Part shown: piece by piece, positions 23,736-31,461 of the stretch
How positions within the stretch are numbered: the stretch's first letter is position 1
Layout: each line of letters begins with the position of its first letter
Assembly: GCA_900547615.1 (NCBI GenBank)
Contig: URHH01000017.1
Coordinates: 1-34,093, forward strand
Direction of reading: 5' to 3'
Source: an uncultured Blautia sp.
GTDB lineage: Bacteria; Bacillota; Clostridia; Lachnospirales; Lachnospiraceae
Length of the DNA stretch: 34,093 bases
Position numbers and translations under genes: made by a program
Notes under the pieces: model-generated
The model's database searches: none
Seen by the model: the letters and a program-made list of their open reading frames with translations, nothing else
Told to the model about the DNA's origin: nothing

Positions 23736-24806
23736 TTATAGCACATTCAGGCGGGTATTCAGAAACGCAAGCTCCTTCTGTGCAGTCTTATCATCCGGAA
23801 ACATATCTACATATTCCTGCGCCTTCTGCTGTGCAGTCGCAAAATCCAGCTTTTTCTCATAAACTACAATTTCATTAAAGAGCAGACTCTGCATTTCCTC
23901 TGTAGTAGCGCTTGGAATGCCGCTGGAAATATTTGAAAGCGCAGAATCATAATCTCCTTCTGCTATATCGCAGAGCGCAAGACCATTGTAACCCTTTGCT
24001 CCGTTTTCCGCCTCGTTAATGTACTGCTGATACATTGCTCTCGCATTTTCTGTATCACCCTGCTCCGAATATACCATGCCAAGGAGGATCAGAGCCTCTG
24101 TACTTTTCTTATTGACAGCCTCTGTCAGCTCTTTCTGTGCATTTTCGTAATCTTCCATGTAATAGTAAACGCGTCCTCTGTCACAGTAATCCTGCGCACT
24201 CTTAGGCTCTGTCGTCAGAGCTGCTTCGAGATAACGTGTACCGTCCGCCTCCATATCCTTTTCCAGATATGCCTGATAAATTCGGATTGCCGTTTCATAC
24301 GTAGAGTCCTCGCTGTATGCCTGCTCAAAATTTCCATCTGCCTCTGCATAAGAATCCATTGCAAGCGCTACTTTTCCCGTAAGAAAATACGTGTCTGCGT
24401 CCATAGAGTATTCTGCGGAAAGCGTCTGGCAGTCTGCCATTGCTTTCTCATACTGTCCCGCTTTTAAATAGGCTGCTGCTCTGTAGGAAAGTATATCCCT
24501 TTCCAGAGATTTTCCCACCTTCTCACAGCCGAGAGCATTTGTAAAATACGTGATCGCCTGCTCATACTCTCCCATGCGAAGGCTGGCAAGACCTGCCCCT
24601 CTGTATGACTCCGGAAGCTTCGTTTCATTTTGTATGCAGGTATTGTATCCCTCCAGAGCATACTGATAGCTTCCCTGCTCCAGATCTTTCCCTGCCTGTT
24701 CATATATTTTTCCATTTTCGCCACCGCAGCCTGCAAACAGAACCATTCCTGCACATACAGCCAGGACAGCCGCCATTTTTCTTTTTTGTCTCTTTCTGGT
24801 ATCCAT
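23736..24806 (-). CDS. TPR-repeat lipoprotein
   Basis: A 356-residue exported lipoprotein. A signal peptide with lipobox LFAGC is followed by about eight TPR-like helical repeats from residue 30 to the end (for example GSYQYALEGYNTCI, GEYEQAITYFTNALG, GQYEKAMADC, EDYENAQKELTEAV, GDTENARAMYQQYI, GDYDSALSNI). It probably acts as a scaffold on the outer face of the membrane; the partner is unknown. It lies 19 nt after glmM and 32 nt before hflX. RBS AAAGGAAAAGT. Confidence 0.88.
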   Translation of the reverse strand: MDTRKRQKRKMAAVLAVCAGMVLFAGCGGENGKIYEQAGKDLEQGSYQYALEGYNTCIQNETKLPESYRGAGLASLRMGEYEQAITYFTNALGCEKVGKSLERDILSYRAAAYLKAGQYEKAMADCQTLSAEYSMDADTYFLTGKVALAMDSYAEADGNFEQAYSEDSTYETAIRIYQAYLEKDMEADGTRYLEAALTTEPKSAQDYCDRGRVYYYMEDYENAQKELTEAVNKKSTEALILLGMVYSEQGDTENARAMYQQYINEAENGAKGYNGLALCDIAEGDYDSALSNISSGIPSATTEEMQSLLFNEIVVYEKKLDFATAQQKAQEYVDMFPDDKTAQKELAFLNTRLNVL

Positions 24807-24825
24807 ACTTTTCCTTTAAATTAAA

Positions 24826-26172
24826 TTATTCTACAACAAGCCCCTGGGCTTCCATTACTTTTATTACATTTTCTACGTGTTCCCGGCAAATCTCGTCTGT
24901 TTTTGCCTCCACCATGACACGGATAAGAGGTTCTGTTCCGCTTTCTCTCACAAGAATACGACCGTCCTCTCCAAGCGCTTCGGCTGCTGCTTCCACGGCT
25001 TTTACAACCTCCGGATTTTCTCTCGCAGTCTTTTTATCTGCCACACGGACATTTCGAAGGAGCTGCGGATATACCTTCATTTCTTTTGCGAGATCGCAAA
25101 GTGTCGCCTTTTTCTCCACACACGCTTCCATGATCATAAGAGAAGTCAGGATTCCGTCACCTGTCTGTGCATAGCGGCTGAAAATCACATGACCGGACTG
25201 CTCTCCGCCGATGCTGTAGCCGTTTTCCATCATATTTTCCGCCACGTACTTATCGCCTACTGCTGTCTGCTCATAGGAAATCCCTTCTCTTTCCAGAGAT
25301 TTATAAAGTCCCATGTTTGACATTACAGTTGTGACAACGGTATTTCCCTTTAATTTCCCCTGCTCTTTTAAGTATTTTCCGCAGACATATAAAATCTTGT
25401 CTCCGTCAACTACATTTCCTCTGTGGTCCACTGCGATACAGCGGTCTGCATCTCCATCATAAGCAAAACCTATATCAAGACCTTTTTCTACCACAAAACG
25501 CTGAAGCTCCTCGATATGGGTGGAACCGCAGCCTTTGTTAATGTTTGTTCCGTCCGGATCGTTGTGGATCACATAAGTTTTTGCCTGAAGAGCCTCAAAC
25601 ACACTTTTTGCAATAGCAGAAGAAGAACCGTTGGAGCAGTCAAGACCAACCCGCATTTTCTTGAAATCACGGCTTGGAATGGAAATCAGATAACCGATAT
25701 AGCGGTTTCTTCCGGAAGCAAAGTCCACTGTCCTTCCGATCTCTTCTCTTGCAGCAAGCGGAAGTTCCTCAATTTCTCCGTCAAGATATGCCTCAATTCT
25801 CTCTTCAATTTCTTTCTCAATCTTCTGTCCGTTTCCGTTGAGAAGTTTGATTCCATTGTCGTAAAATGGATTGTGGCTTGCTGAAATCATAATTCCGCAG
25901 TCGAAATCTTCTGTACGTACTGCATAAGAAACACTTGGCGTTGTCGTTACGTGAAGAAGGTAAACGTCTGCTCCTGACGCAGTAAGACCTGCAACAAGCG
26001 CATACTCAAACATATAGCTGCTTCTTCTTGTATCTTTGCCGATCACAATTTTTGCCTTATGATCTCTTCCATAATACCATCCTACATAACGACCCACTTT
26101 AAAAGCATGATCTACGGTAAGCTGCACATTTGCTTCTCCACGGAAGCCGTCTGTTCCAAAATATTTTCCCAT
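24826..26172 (-). CDS. glmM: Phosphoglucosamine mutase GlmM
   Basis: A 448-residue alpha-D-phosphohexomutase, full length for GlmM. It begins GKYFGTDGFRGEAN, the phospho-serine is S99 in ISASHNPFYDNGIKLL, the metal loop is AYDGDADRCIAVD, and the sugar loop is GGEQSGHVIF. The C-terminal phosphate site is RESGTEPLIRVMVEA. It converts glucosamine-6-P to glucosamine-1-P for UDP-GlcNAc and peptidoglycan synthesis. First gene of its operon, with promoter at 26218-26246. RBS AGGGAG. Confidence 0.97.
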   Translation of the reverse strand: MGKYFGTDGFRGEANVQLTVDHAFKVGRYVGWYYGRDHKAKIVIGKDTRRSSYMFEYALVAGLTASGADVYLLHVTTTPSVSYAVRTEDFDCGIMISASHNPFYDNGIKLLNGNGQKIEKEIEERIEAYLDGEIEELPLAAREEIGRTVDFASGRNRYIGYLISIPSRDFKKMRVGLDCSNGSSSAIAKSVFEALQAKTYVIHNDPDGTNINKGCGSTHIEELQRFVVEKGLDIGFAYDGDADRCIAVDHRGNVVDGDKILYVCGKYLKEQGKLKGNTVVTTVMSNMGLYKSLEREGISYEQTAVGDKYVAENMMENGYSIGGEQSGHVIFSRYAQTGDGILTSLMIMEACVEKKATLCDLAKEMKVYPQLLRNVRVADKKTARENPEVVKAVEAAAEALGEDGRILVRESGTEPLIRVMVEAKTDEICREHVENVIKVMEAQGLVVE

Positions 26173-26217
26173 AATAATTTCTCCCTCGCTTGAAAATTCA
26201 ATTTTTATTTCAAAGCC

Positions 26218-26246
26218 ATATTACCACACTTGAGAGAATTTGTCAC
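26218..26246 (-). promoter_or_regulatory. Promoter of the glmM operon
   Basis: Minus strand: -35 GTGACA (26241-26246), 17-nt spacer, -10 TAATAT (26218-26223), about 45 nt before glmM. Confidence 0.65.
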
Positions 26247-26277
26247 ATCATTCTTTTTTTTTGCACAATATTTTCCA

Positions 26278-26443
26278 ATGCCAGGGTCAAAAGGCCATAA
26301 ACCACGATATGTTTGCATATAAGTGGTTTTATGCCTTTATGACCCGCCCCGAGATGAGCATAAAAGTGGAGCGCAAGCTTCACGATATGCGAATATCGGG
26401 CAGAATTGTGAAAGCACGAAGTGCGGAACAATTCGTCTGGCAT
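26278..26443 (+). ncRNA. Multi-arm structured element, candidate plus-strand RNA
   Basis: A 166-nt segment closed by ATGCCAG (26278-26284) and CTGGCAT (26437-26443). Inside are three hairpins. Arm A (26284-26345): GGGTC/GACCC, then AAAGGC/GCCTTT, ATAAACCAC/GTGGTTTTAT and ATATG/CATAT. Arm B (26348-26400): CCCGA/TCGGG, GCATA/TATGC, GTGGAGC/GCTTCAC capped by a GCAA tetraloop. Arm C (26403-26434): GAATTGT/ACAATTC and GCAC/GTGC. Internal loops GATGA/GAATA and GAAA/GGA can form tandem G-A pairs only on the plus strand, which argues for plus-strand RNA. No protein frame with an RBS fits. It may be a mobile structured repeat, an unknown ncRNA, or a non-autonomous relic of an RNA-guided element; the family is not identified. 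Confidence 0.6.
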
Positions 26444-26468
26444 CTTTGAGCACATACCTCATTTTTCT

Positions 26469-27392
26469 TTATTCGTATAAACCGTCCGGATATACGTCTG
26501 CCTCTGTCAGCGCGCGGAACGCCGCCATCACAGTCTCTTTGTCCTCCTGGTAAGTCACGCCAAACCATTCGTCTTTTGTCTCCAGTACGTCTACCTGGGC
26601 TCTTCCGGACTGGATCAGACGATCCACAAGCTCCGGAAGAAGGTATTCTTTCTTAATATCTCCCGGCTCGATTCCTGCCAGAAACTCTTTGAATCCAGCT
26701 TCCAGAGTTTCCATAAACGCAGGTGTCAGTCCCCACATATTCATAGATACAAGGCTTTTTGTGTCGAGAACCCGAGAAGTTCCGTCTTCCCTACGCTCTT
26801 CTGCACCTGTTTCCGTCTTATATATATTATGTGTCTCTGCCACGCCTGTAAGCTGTCCGTTCTCAATATGGCAGATTCCTCTTGTCACGCTTCCATTGTC
26901 GCTCAGTGTGTTTCCAAGGCGGAACCCAGCCATACAAATATGAAGCTTTCCATCTTCCGGCTGCTCGCTCACAAGATAATCATGTACTTTTACATATGCT
27001 TCTTTTCCGTAATAATCATCTGCGTTGATTACTGCAAACGGCTCGTCGAGAACTTTTTTTGCTGCCAGAACTGCATGACCGGTTCCCCACGGTTTTGTAC
27101 GTCCGTCCGGCACAGAAAATCCCTCCGGAATATCTTCCATATCCTGGAACGCATATGCCACTTCTGTGATCTTCTCGATTCTTTCTCCGATCACTTTACG
27201 GAACTCCTCCTCAATATCCTTGCGGATAATGAAAACAACTTTGTTAAAACCTGCCTCCAGAGCATCACGAATAGAATAATCCATGATGATTTCACCTTTT
27301 GGACCTACAGGTGCAAGCTGCTTGATCCCCTTTCCGAAACGGGTTCCCATTCCCGCAGCCATGATAACAAGTGCTGTTTTTTTCATTTTCAT
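26469..27392 (-). CDS. Sugar-phosphate nucleotidyltransferase-like protein
   Basis: About 307 residues with a nucleotidyltransferase fold: ALVIMAAGMGTRFGKGIKQL (the G-x-G-T-R-x...K loop; note FGKGIKQL), PWGTGHAVLAAKKVL and the metal motif VINADDYYGKEAY. It ends without an added LbH repeat domain. It should couple an NTP to a sugar or other phosphate; the substrate is unclear, although glmM is the next gene downstream. The frame is open to 27449, but GGAAGAA places the start at 27392 (MKMKK) or 27386. It has its own promoter. Confidence 0.82.
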   Translation of the reverse strand: MKMKKTALVIMAAGMGTRFGKGIKQLAPVGPKGEIIMDYSIRDALEAGFNKVVFIIRKDIEEEFRKVIGERIEKITEVAYAFQDMEDIPEGFSVPDGRTKPWGTGHAVLAAKKVLDEPFAVINADDYYGKEAYVKVHDYLVSEQPEDGKLHICMAGFRLGNTLSDNGSVTRGICHIENGQLTGVAETHNIYKTETGAEERREDGTSRVLDTKSLVSMNMWGLTPAFMETLEAGFKEFLAGIEPGDIKKEYLLPELVDRLIQSGRAQVDVLETKDEWFGVTYQEDKETVMAAFRALTEADVYPDGLYE

Positions 27393-27420
27393 TTCTTCCT
27401 TTCTGTCTTCATTAGCTCCT

Positions 27421-27449
27421 ATGATACTATATGTATTTATAAACTTCAA
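27421..27449 (-). promoter_or_regulatory. Promoter of the nucleotidyltransferase gene
   Basis: Minus strand: -35 TTGAAG (27444-27449), 17-nt spacer, -10 TATCAT (27421-27426), lying between the ROK stop and the downstream start. Confidence 0.65.
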
Positions 27450-27495
27450 CTGAAAATTCCCTTAGAAAAGTTCGGTATAAATGAAAATATGCTTC

Positions 27496-28719
27496 TTATT
27501 TAATAAAATCCGCCGGATTTTCGAATACGCGCTGCGCCGCGATAGCTGCTGCTCCTACAAGAATCGGATTTTCCGGTATTTCGTTTAGCTCTACCTGAAG
27601 ATTATCCCAGATGATCGGACGGACACGCTCTCTGATTTTGCTTTTGATTTTCGTCAGCATGTATTCCCCTCCGATTTCCGCAAGGCTGTCTCCTATGATC
27701 ACAAGTTCCGGATTCAGCTGATTAATCACATTTATAATACCCACAGACAGATATTCGCACATCTTATCAAACTCTTCCTTTACAAGACAGTCTCCTCTTT
27801 TCATTGCCTCTTTTAAAATATCCTGTGTCAGAAATCCTCTTTTTTCATAGGATTCCCGAACCCAGGATTCCTCTCCTGCTGCCAGACGTGCGCGTATATT
27901 TTTCTTAAAGACAAGCATGGAACAGTACATTTCCAGACACCCGTAATTCCCGCATTCGCACCGCGGTCCGCAGTAATCAATGGTCGTATGACCAATCTCT
28001 CCTGCAATTCCCAGAGAACCCTTTAAAAGCACTCCATTTGAGATAATCCCGCACCCGATTCCCTGTCCTGCTACAATATACGCCATATCTTTTCTGGAAA
28101 GTCTCTTTTCATAATTCCACAGCTGGGCAAAAGCTCCGGCGTTTGCGTCATTTTCAATATAAACAGGAATATTAAAATCCTTCTGCAAAAGAGAGCTGAC
28201 AGGGCTTCCGTCCCAACCGACCAGATTTGTGACAAATACAACCTCGTCCCCGTCGATTTTATATGGCCCCGGCACTGCAACTCCGACAGCCAGTGTCTGA
28301 AATTCCTGCTGATGTGCATCTATCATATGACGGATTTCCGTTTTGATCCTTTTTATACTTTCCGATACAGAATCTGTTTCTTCCATTTTAAAGTATCTCG
28401 TCTCATGTATTTCTCCGGAAAGTCCAATCAGACTCACTCCAAAATACTCCCTTGTAACCATCACGCCTGCAACACCAAATTTTTCTCCGTTGATTCGGAT
28501 TCCGATGGATCTGCGGCCCTTGTCTCCGCTTAAAAGCCCGTCTTCCACCACGATCCCAAGCTCGATTAATTCTTTTACAATGTTGGTGATCGTAGCTCTC
28601 TGCAGACCGGAAAGCTTTGCGATCTCTGCTCTTGATGCAAGCTTTTCCTGGCGCACAAGCCTTAATACAAGAGTACGGTTAATTTTCTGCTGTTTTTCCT
28701 GATTGATACTCTTTTCTGC
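27496..28719 (-). pseudogene. ROK-family regulator, 5' end severed by IS66 insertion
   Basis: The visible frame (from GTG at 28654-28656) encodes 386 residues of a ROK regulator: a winged helix-turn-helix (SRAEIAKLSGLQRATITNIVKELIELG) and a ROK sugar-kinase-like domain with the zinc motif CGPRCECGNYGCLEMYC and GEIGHTTID. In-frame coding continues upstream of the GTG (NQEKQQKINRTLVLRLV, part of the first helix) to 28719, where the IS begins. Joining this end to 31386-31399 across one copy of the 8-bp duplication restores an ATG with a good RBS, giving MAAEKSINQEKQQ... and about 409 residues. The GTG start has no convincing RBS. The gene is thus a recent insertion mutant, possibly with a residual N-truncated product. 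ROK proteins of this type repress sugar genes; the adjacent GH63 gene is the likely target. Confidence 0.9.
28712..28719. repeat. Target-site duplication, left copy
   Basis: TTTTCTGC, identical to 31386-31393. Eight base pairs is the standard IS66-family duplication. Confidence 0.95.
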
Positions 28720-28803
28720 GTAAGTAAGTAATCATCCGTATCTGTTTTTTCATTTTTTATTCTGCTACAATCTCCTTAAAACTCAGGAGGTATTCTATAC
28801 ACT

Positions 28804-29145
28804 ATGAACAAAGAAGAAAAAGCAAAACTCTGGGCTGACCGTATCCAGCAATACAAAACCAGTGGACAAACGTGTAAACAATGGTGTGCAGAAAACGATA
28901 TCCCTTTATCTACGATGGGATACTGGACCCGCAGACTTGCTAAAGAAGATCCGGCATCTGAACCTGAACAGGATCTGGTCTTTGCCAGACTGCCATCTGA
29001 ACAGGAAGCTGCCAGAAAGCTTCTCTCTGAAGAAACTGCACCGGTGCGTATTTTTGTCTCAGACAGTATCCGTATTGAAATATCTGATTCCTGCAGACCG
29101 GAACTGATGGAATCCATACTGGGATTCCTGCAGTGCCATGCTTGA
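28804..29145 (+). CDS. tnpA: IS66 accessory protein TnpA
   Basis: A 113-residue protein. Its N-terminal helix-turn-helix (KLWADRIQQYKTSGQTCKQW, then NDIPLSTMGYWTRRLAKED) is typical of IS66 TnpA. It is required with TnpB for transposition in IS66 elements, probably as a DNA-binding partner. AGGAGG lies 13 nt before the start; a weak -10 TACAAT is at 28766-28771. It overlaps tnpB by 8 nt. Confidence 0.92.
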   Translation: MNKEEKAKLWADRIQQYKTSGQTCKQWCAENDIPLSTMGYWTRRLAKEDPASEPEQDLVFARLPSEQEAARKLLSEETAPVRIFVSDSIRIEISDSCRPELMESILGFLQCHA

Positions 29146-29491
29146 CCTGGCAGGAGGAACAACGGTATATCTTGCCTGCGGAGTCACTGATCTGAGAAAA
29201 AGTTACAATGGTCTGGCTGCCATCATCAAATTAAAATTTCACCTCGACCCATACTCACGCTGCATGTTTGCGTTCTGCAACCGTCGGCGTACTTCTATAA
29301 AGATCCTCCAATGGGACGGATCCGGATTCTGGATCCTGATGAAACGGCTCGACCGTAATGCCTTCCACTGGCCGGATACTCCGGACGAACTCCGCCAGGT
29401 GACTCTGAAAGAGATCCACTGGCTGTGTGACGGACTATCCTTAAATCCCAGAGGTGCATTTGAGGAACACCATCCAAAGATCATTCTGTAA
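29138..29491 (+). CDS. tnpB: IS66 Orf2 protein TnpB
   Basis: A 117-residue IS66 Orf2-like protein: VYLACGVTDLRKSYNGLAAI, MFAFCNRRRTSIKILQWDG and GFWILMKRLDRNAFHWP are the family hallmarks. Full length. Despite the name it is unrelated to the RNA-guided nuclease TnpB of IS605. It overlaps tnpA by 8 nt, implying coupled translation. Confidence 0.95.
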   Translation: MLDLAGGTTVYLACGVTDLRKSYNGLAAIIKLKFHLDPYSRCMFAFCNRRRTSIKILQWDGSGFWILMKRLDRNAFHWPDTPDELRQVTLKEIHWLCDGLSLNPRGAFEEHHPKIIL

Positions 29492-29644
29492 GCATACGAC
29501 AGCGGAGCTGTCAATCCCGTAAAAATCATGAAAAATACGACATCTTCCTGCATATTTCCTATATCCGGAAACGCAGTTTTCCATAGGAAAACAGCTGGGA
29601 TCATGGTATACTTTTGATAATGATAAAAGCCGGGAGGACAGGAC
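29492..29644 (+). other. IS66 internal spacer between tnpB and tnpC
   Basis: 153 bp without a coding frame. It holds a possible promoter tail (GGTATACTTTTGATAATG) and the tnpC RBS GGGAGGACAGGAC. Small inverted repeats (ACAGCGGAGCTGT, 29499-29511; GGAAAC...GTTTTCC) are present, as often found in this gap of IS66 elements. Confidence 0.5.
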
Positions 29645-31291
29645 ATGGAACCGATCTTTACAGATAAACAGCTGAATAACATGAGCCGTGAAGATCTGAT
29701 CTCATTGATGAAGATCGTACAGGAACAGACAAAGAAGAAGGATACGGAGATCCAGCTGCTGAAGGATAAACAGAAGGAACTCGAATTCTTAAATGCCATG
29801 CTCTCTGACCGTCTTACCCTTGCACAGAGGAAACAGTTTGGTGCATCCAGTGAAAAGTATGCCGAAGGCTATGAACAGATGAACCTGTTCAATGAGGCAG
29901 AAGCCAGTGCGGATGCGGAAACAGAAGAGCTGTTTGAAGAGATCCGGCCATCCTCTTATAAACGTAAAAAGAGAAAAGGAAAGAGGGAAGAAGATCTTTC
30001 CAATTTTGAGACTGTTGAGACCAGGACCTATAAACTGGAAGGGGAAGCCCGTTACTGCCCGGAATGCGGAAAAAAATACAGCGTAGTAACAAAGGAAACC
30101 GTAAAACGCCTGCGTTTTGTACCTGCAAAGTTTGAGGTTGAAGAAGAGATCACTTATGTATACAGCTGTCCGAAATGCGGGGCCATGAAACGTCCGGAAA
30201 AAGAACCTTCCCTGATCCGTGGAAGTATCGCTACGCCTTCCCTTGTCGCCGGTATCATGAACGCTAAATATGTAAATGGGATGCCTCTGGCACGCCAGGA
30301 AAGAGAGTTTGCCAGATATGATCTTGATCTTTCCACAAAGACTATGGCAAACTGGATCATAAACTGTGCAGACAGATACCTGAAACCACTGTATCAGCTG
30401 ATGAAAGAAGAACTTCTGGAAAGCAGATATATCCATTGTGATGAAAGCCGTATCCAGGTACTTGGAGAACCAGAGCAGAAAGGTACGACCCAGAACTGGA
30501 TGTGGGTATACCTCACGGATGAGTTCAGTGGCTCCCCGCAGATGGTACTCTTCGATTATGAAAGGACCCGTGCGGGATATCATCCTGTAAACTTTTTAGG
30601 GAACAGGTTTCATGGGTATCTGACCTGTGATGGATATCAGGCTTATCACAGTTTAGGAGAAGGTATCATAATAAGCGGATGCCTTACCCATGCAAGACGG
30701 CGCTTTGATGCAGCCCTCACAGCATTGAAAAAAGACTTCACAAAAGAACAGCTGAAAGAGACAGTTGCATATCAGGCAATGTCAAGGATCGGGATTCTCT
30801 ATAAGATTGAGGAGATGCTCCATGACAAAACACCGGAAGAAAAATATGAGGAGCGCCAGAAACAGTCCCGTCCGGTTATGGATGCCATGTTTGAATGGCT
30901 GCATACGATGGAAGATTCTGTAGACAGGTCTTCCCTTATTGGTGATGCCATTTTGTATACGCTTAATCAGGAAGTATATCTGAGACGGTATCTGGAAGAT
31001 GGACATCTCAGCATAGACAACAACAGTGCAGAACGTGCATTGAAAAACTTTGCAGTAGGACGCCGCAACTGGCTGTTTGCCAAAAGTGTACGGGGAGCAG
31101 ATGCCAGTGCCATTGTTTACAGCATTACAGAAACGGCACTTCTGAACCATCTGAAACCATACGCATATCTGACTTATATATTGGATGAACTCAGAAAAAT
31201 GGGGGCTTTTCCTAAAGAGGAAGAATTAAAGAAACTGCTTCCATGGTCAGAGAATCTTCCGGAATACTGCCGTACTAAACTAAAAAAATAA
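29645..31291 (+). CDS. tnpC: IS66 transposase TnpC (DDE type)
   Basis: A 548-residue transposase. An N-terminal coiled coil (about 15-60, KIVQEQTKKKDTEIQLLKDK) is followed by an LZ-HTH-like region (AQRKQFGASSEKY), a zinc-binding domain (YCPECGKKYS ... YSCPKCGAMKRP), and the DDE catalytic domain: D in YIHCDESRIQV, D in YLTCDGYQAYH and E in NNSAERALKNFAVGRRNW. Full length, no internal stop, so probably active. RBS GGGAGGACAGGAC. Confidence 0.96.
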   Translation: MEPIFTDKQLNNMSREDLISLMKIVQEQTKKKDTEIQLLKDKQKELEFLNAMLSDRLTLAQRKQFGASSEKYAEGYEQMNLFNEAEASADAETEELFEEIRPSSYKRKKRKGKREEDLSNFETVETRTYKLEGEARYCPECGKKYSVVTKETVKRLRFVPAKFEVEEEITYVYSCPKCGAMKRPEKEPSLIRGSIATPSLVAGIMNAKYVNGMPLARQEREFARYDLDLSTKTMANWIINCADRYLKPLYQLMKEELLESRYIHCDESRIQVLGEPEQKGTTQNWMWVYLTDEFSGSPQMVLFDYERTRAGYHPVNFLGNRFHGYLTCDGYQAYHSLGEGIIISGCLTHARRRFDAALTALKKDFTKEQLKETVAYQAMSRIGILYKIEEMLHDKTPEEKYEERQKQSRPVMDAMFEWLHTMEDSVDRSSLIGDAILYTLNQEVYLRRYLEDGHLSIDNNSAERALKNFAVGRRNWLFAKSVRGADASAIVYSITETALLNHLKPYAYLTYILDELRKMGAFPKEEELKKLLPWSENLPEYCRTKLKK

Positions 31292-31295
31292 TAAT

Positions 31296-31348
31296 AAGCC
31301 ATCTGATAGAGAATCTGGCAGACAGCCAGGAGCAGTATCAGATGGCTT
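31296..31348 (+). terminator. Terminator inside IS66, after tnpC
   Basis: A 13-bp perfect stem AAGCCATCTGATA / TATCAGATGGCTT with a 27-nt loop, followed by TTATAAAA, just after the tnpC stop. It would limit transposase transcription running into the flanking chromosome. Confidence 0.8.
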
Positions 31349-31385
31349 TTATAAAATGTCAATATACGAATGATTACCTACTTAC

Positions 31386-31399
31386 TTTTCTGCTGCCAT
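31386..31399 (-). pseudogene. Detached native start of the ROK regulator
   Basis: Minus strand reads ATG GCA GCA GAA AA, preceded by AGGGGGGAGTTTA, a proper RBS. Here the first codons include the right copy of the 8-bp duplication (31386-31393). In the uninterrupted gene this joins 28711 and continues MAAEKSINQEK... It now lies 2.67 kb from the rest of the gene and 62 nt after the glycosidase stop. Confidence 0.88.
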
Positions 31400-31421
31400 T
31401 AAACTCCCCCCTATTTACAAA

Positions 31422-31451
31422 CAGGGCGCTGTACATCTGTACAGCACCCTG
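31422..31451 (-). terminator. Hairpin after the GH63 gene
   Basis: CAGGG-GCTGTACA / TGTACAGC-CCCTG with one mismatch and a very tight loop, followed on the minus strand by TTTGTAAAT. It is a weak intrinsic terminator, so some read-through into the original ROK start (31399) is plausible; no separate ROK promoter is evident in the 62-nt gap. Confidence 0.6.
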
Positions 31452-31461
31452 TCATCATCTT

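Larger units (their letters stand above)
28720..31385 (+). mobile_element. Complete IS66-family insertion sequence (2666 bp)
   Basis: Bounded by inverted repeats starting GTAAGTA: left GTAAGTAAGTAATCAT... (28720-28741) and right, read inward, GTAAGTAGGTAATCAT... (31364-31385), 20 of 22 matching. It is flanked by a perfect 8-bp duplication TTTTCTGC. It carries tnpA, tnpB and tnpC intact on the plus strand and ends with its own terminator. Intact frames and identical duplications point to a recent insertion into the ROK gene, against that gene's orientation. Confidence 0.96.

Noticed and set aside
26240..26455. Two overlapping reading frames of about 70 aa on opposite strands across the structured element
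   Set aside because: Neither has a convincing RBS, and both are explained by the GC-rich stems of the multi-arm element.
28720..28740. TACT tandem repeat at the ROK 5' end suggesting slipped-strand phase variation (removing one unit gives an ATG in frame with the ROK coding sequence)
   Set aside because: The repeat is the tip of the IS66 inverted repeat, which recurs at the right end. The native start is recovered instead by joining the two 8-bp duplications, so the in-frame result is a coincidence.
29138..29491. RNA-guided nuclease suggested by the name tnpB
   Set aside because: The sequence is the 117-aa IS66 Orf2 protein, unrelated to the IS605 TnpB nuclease.
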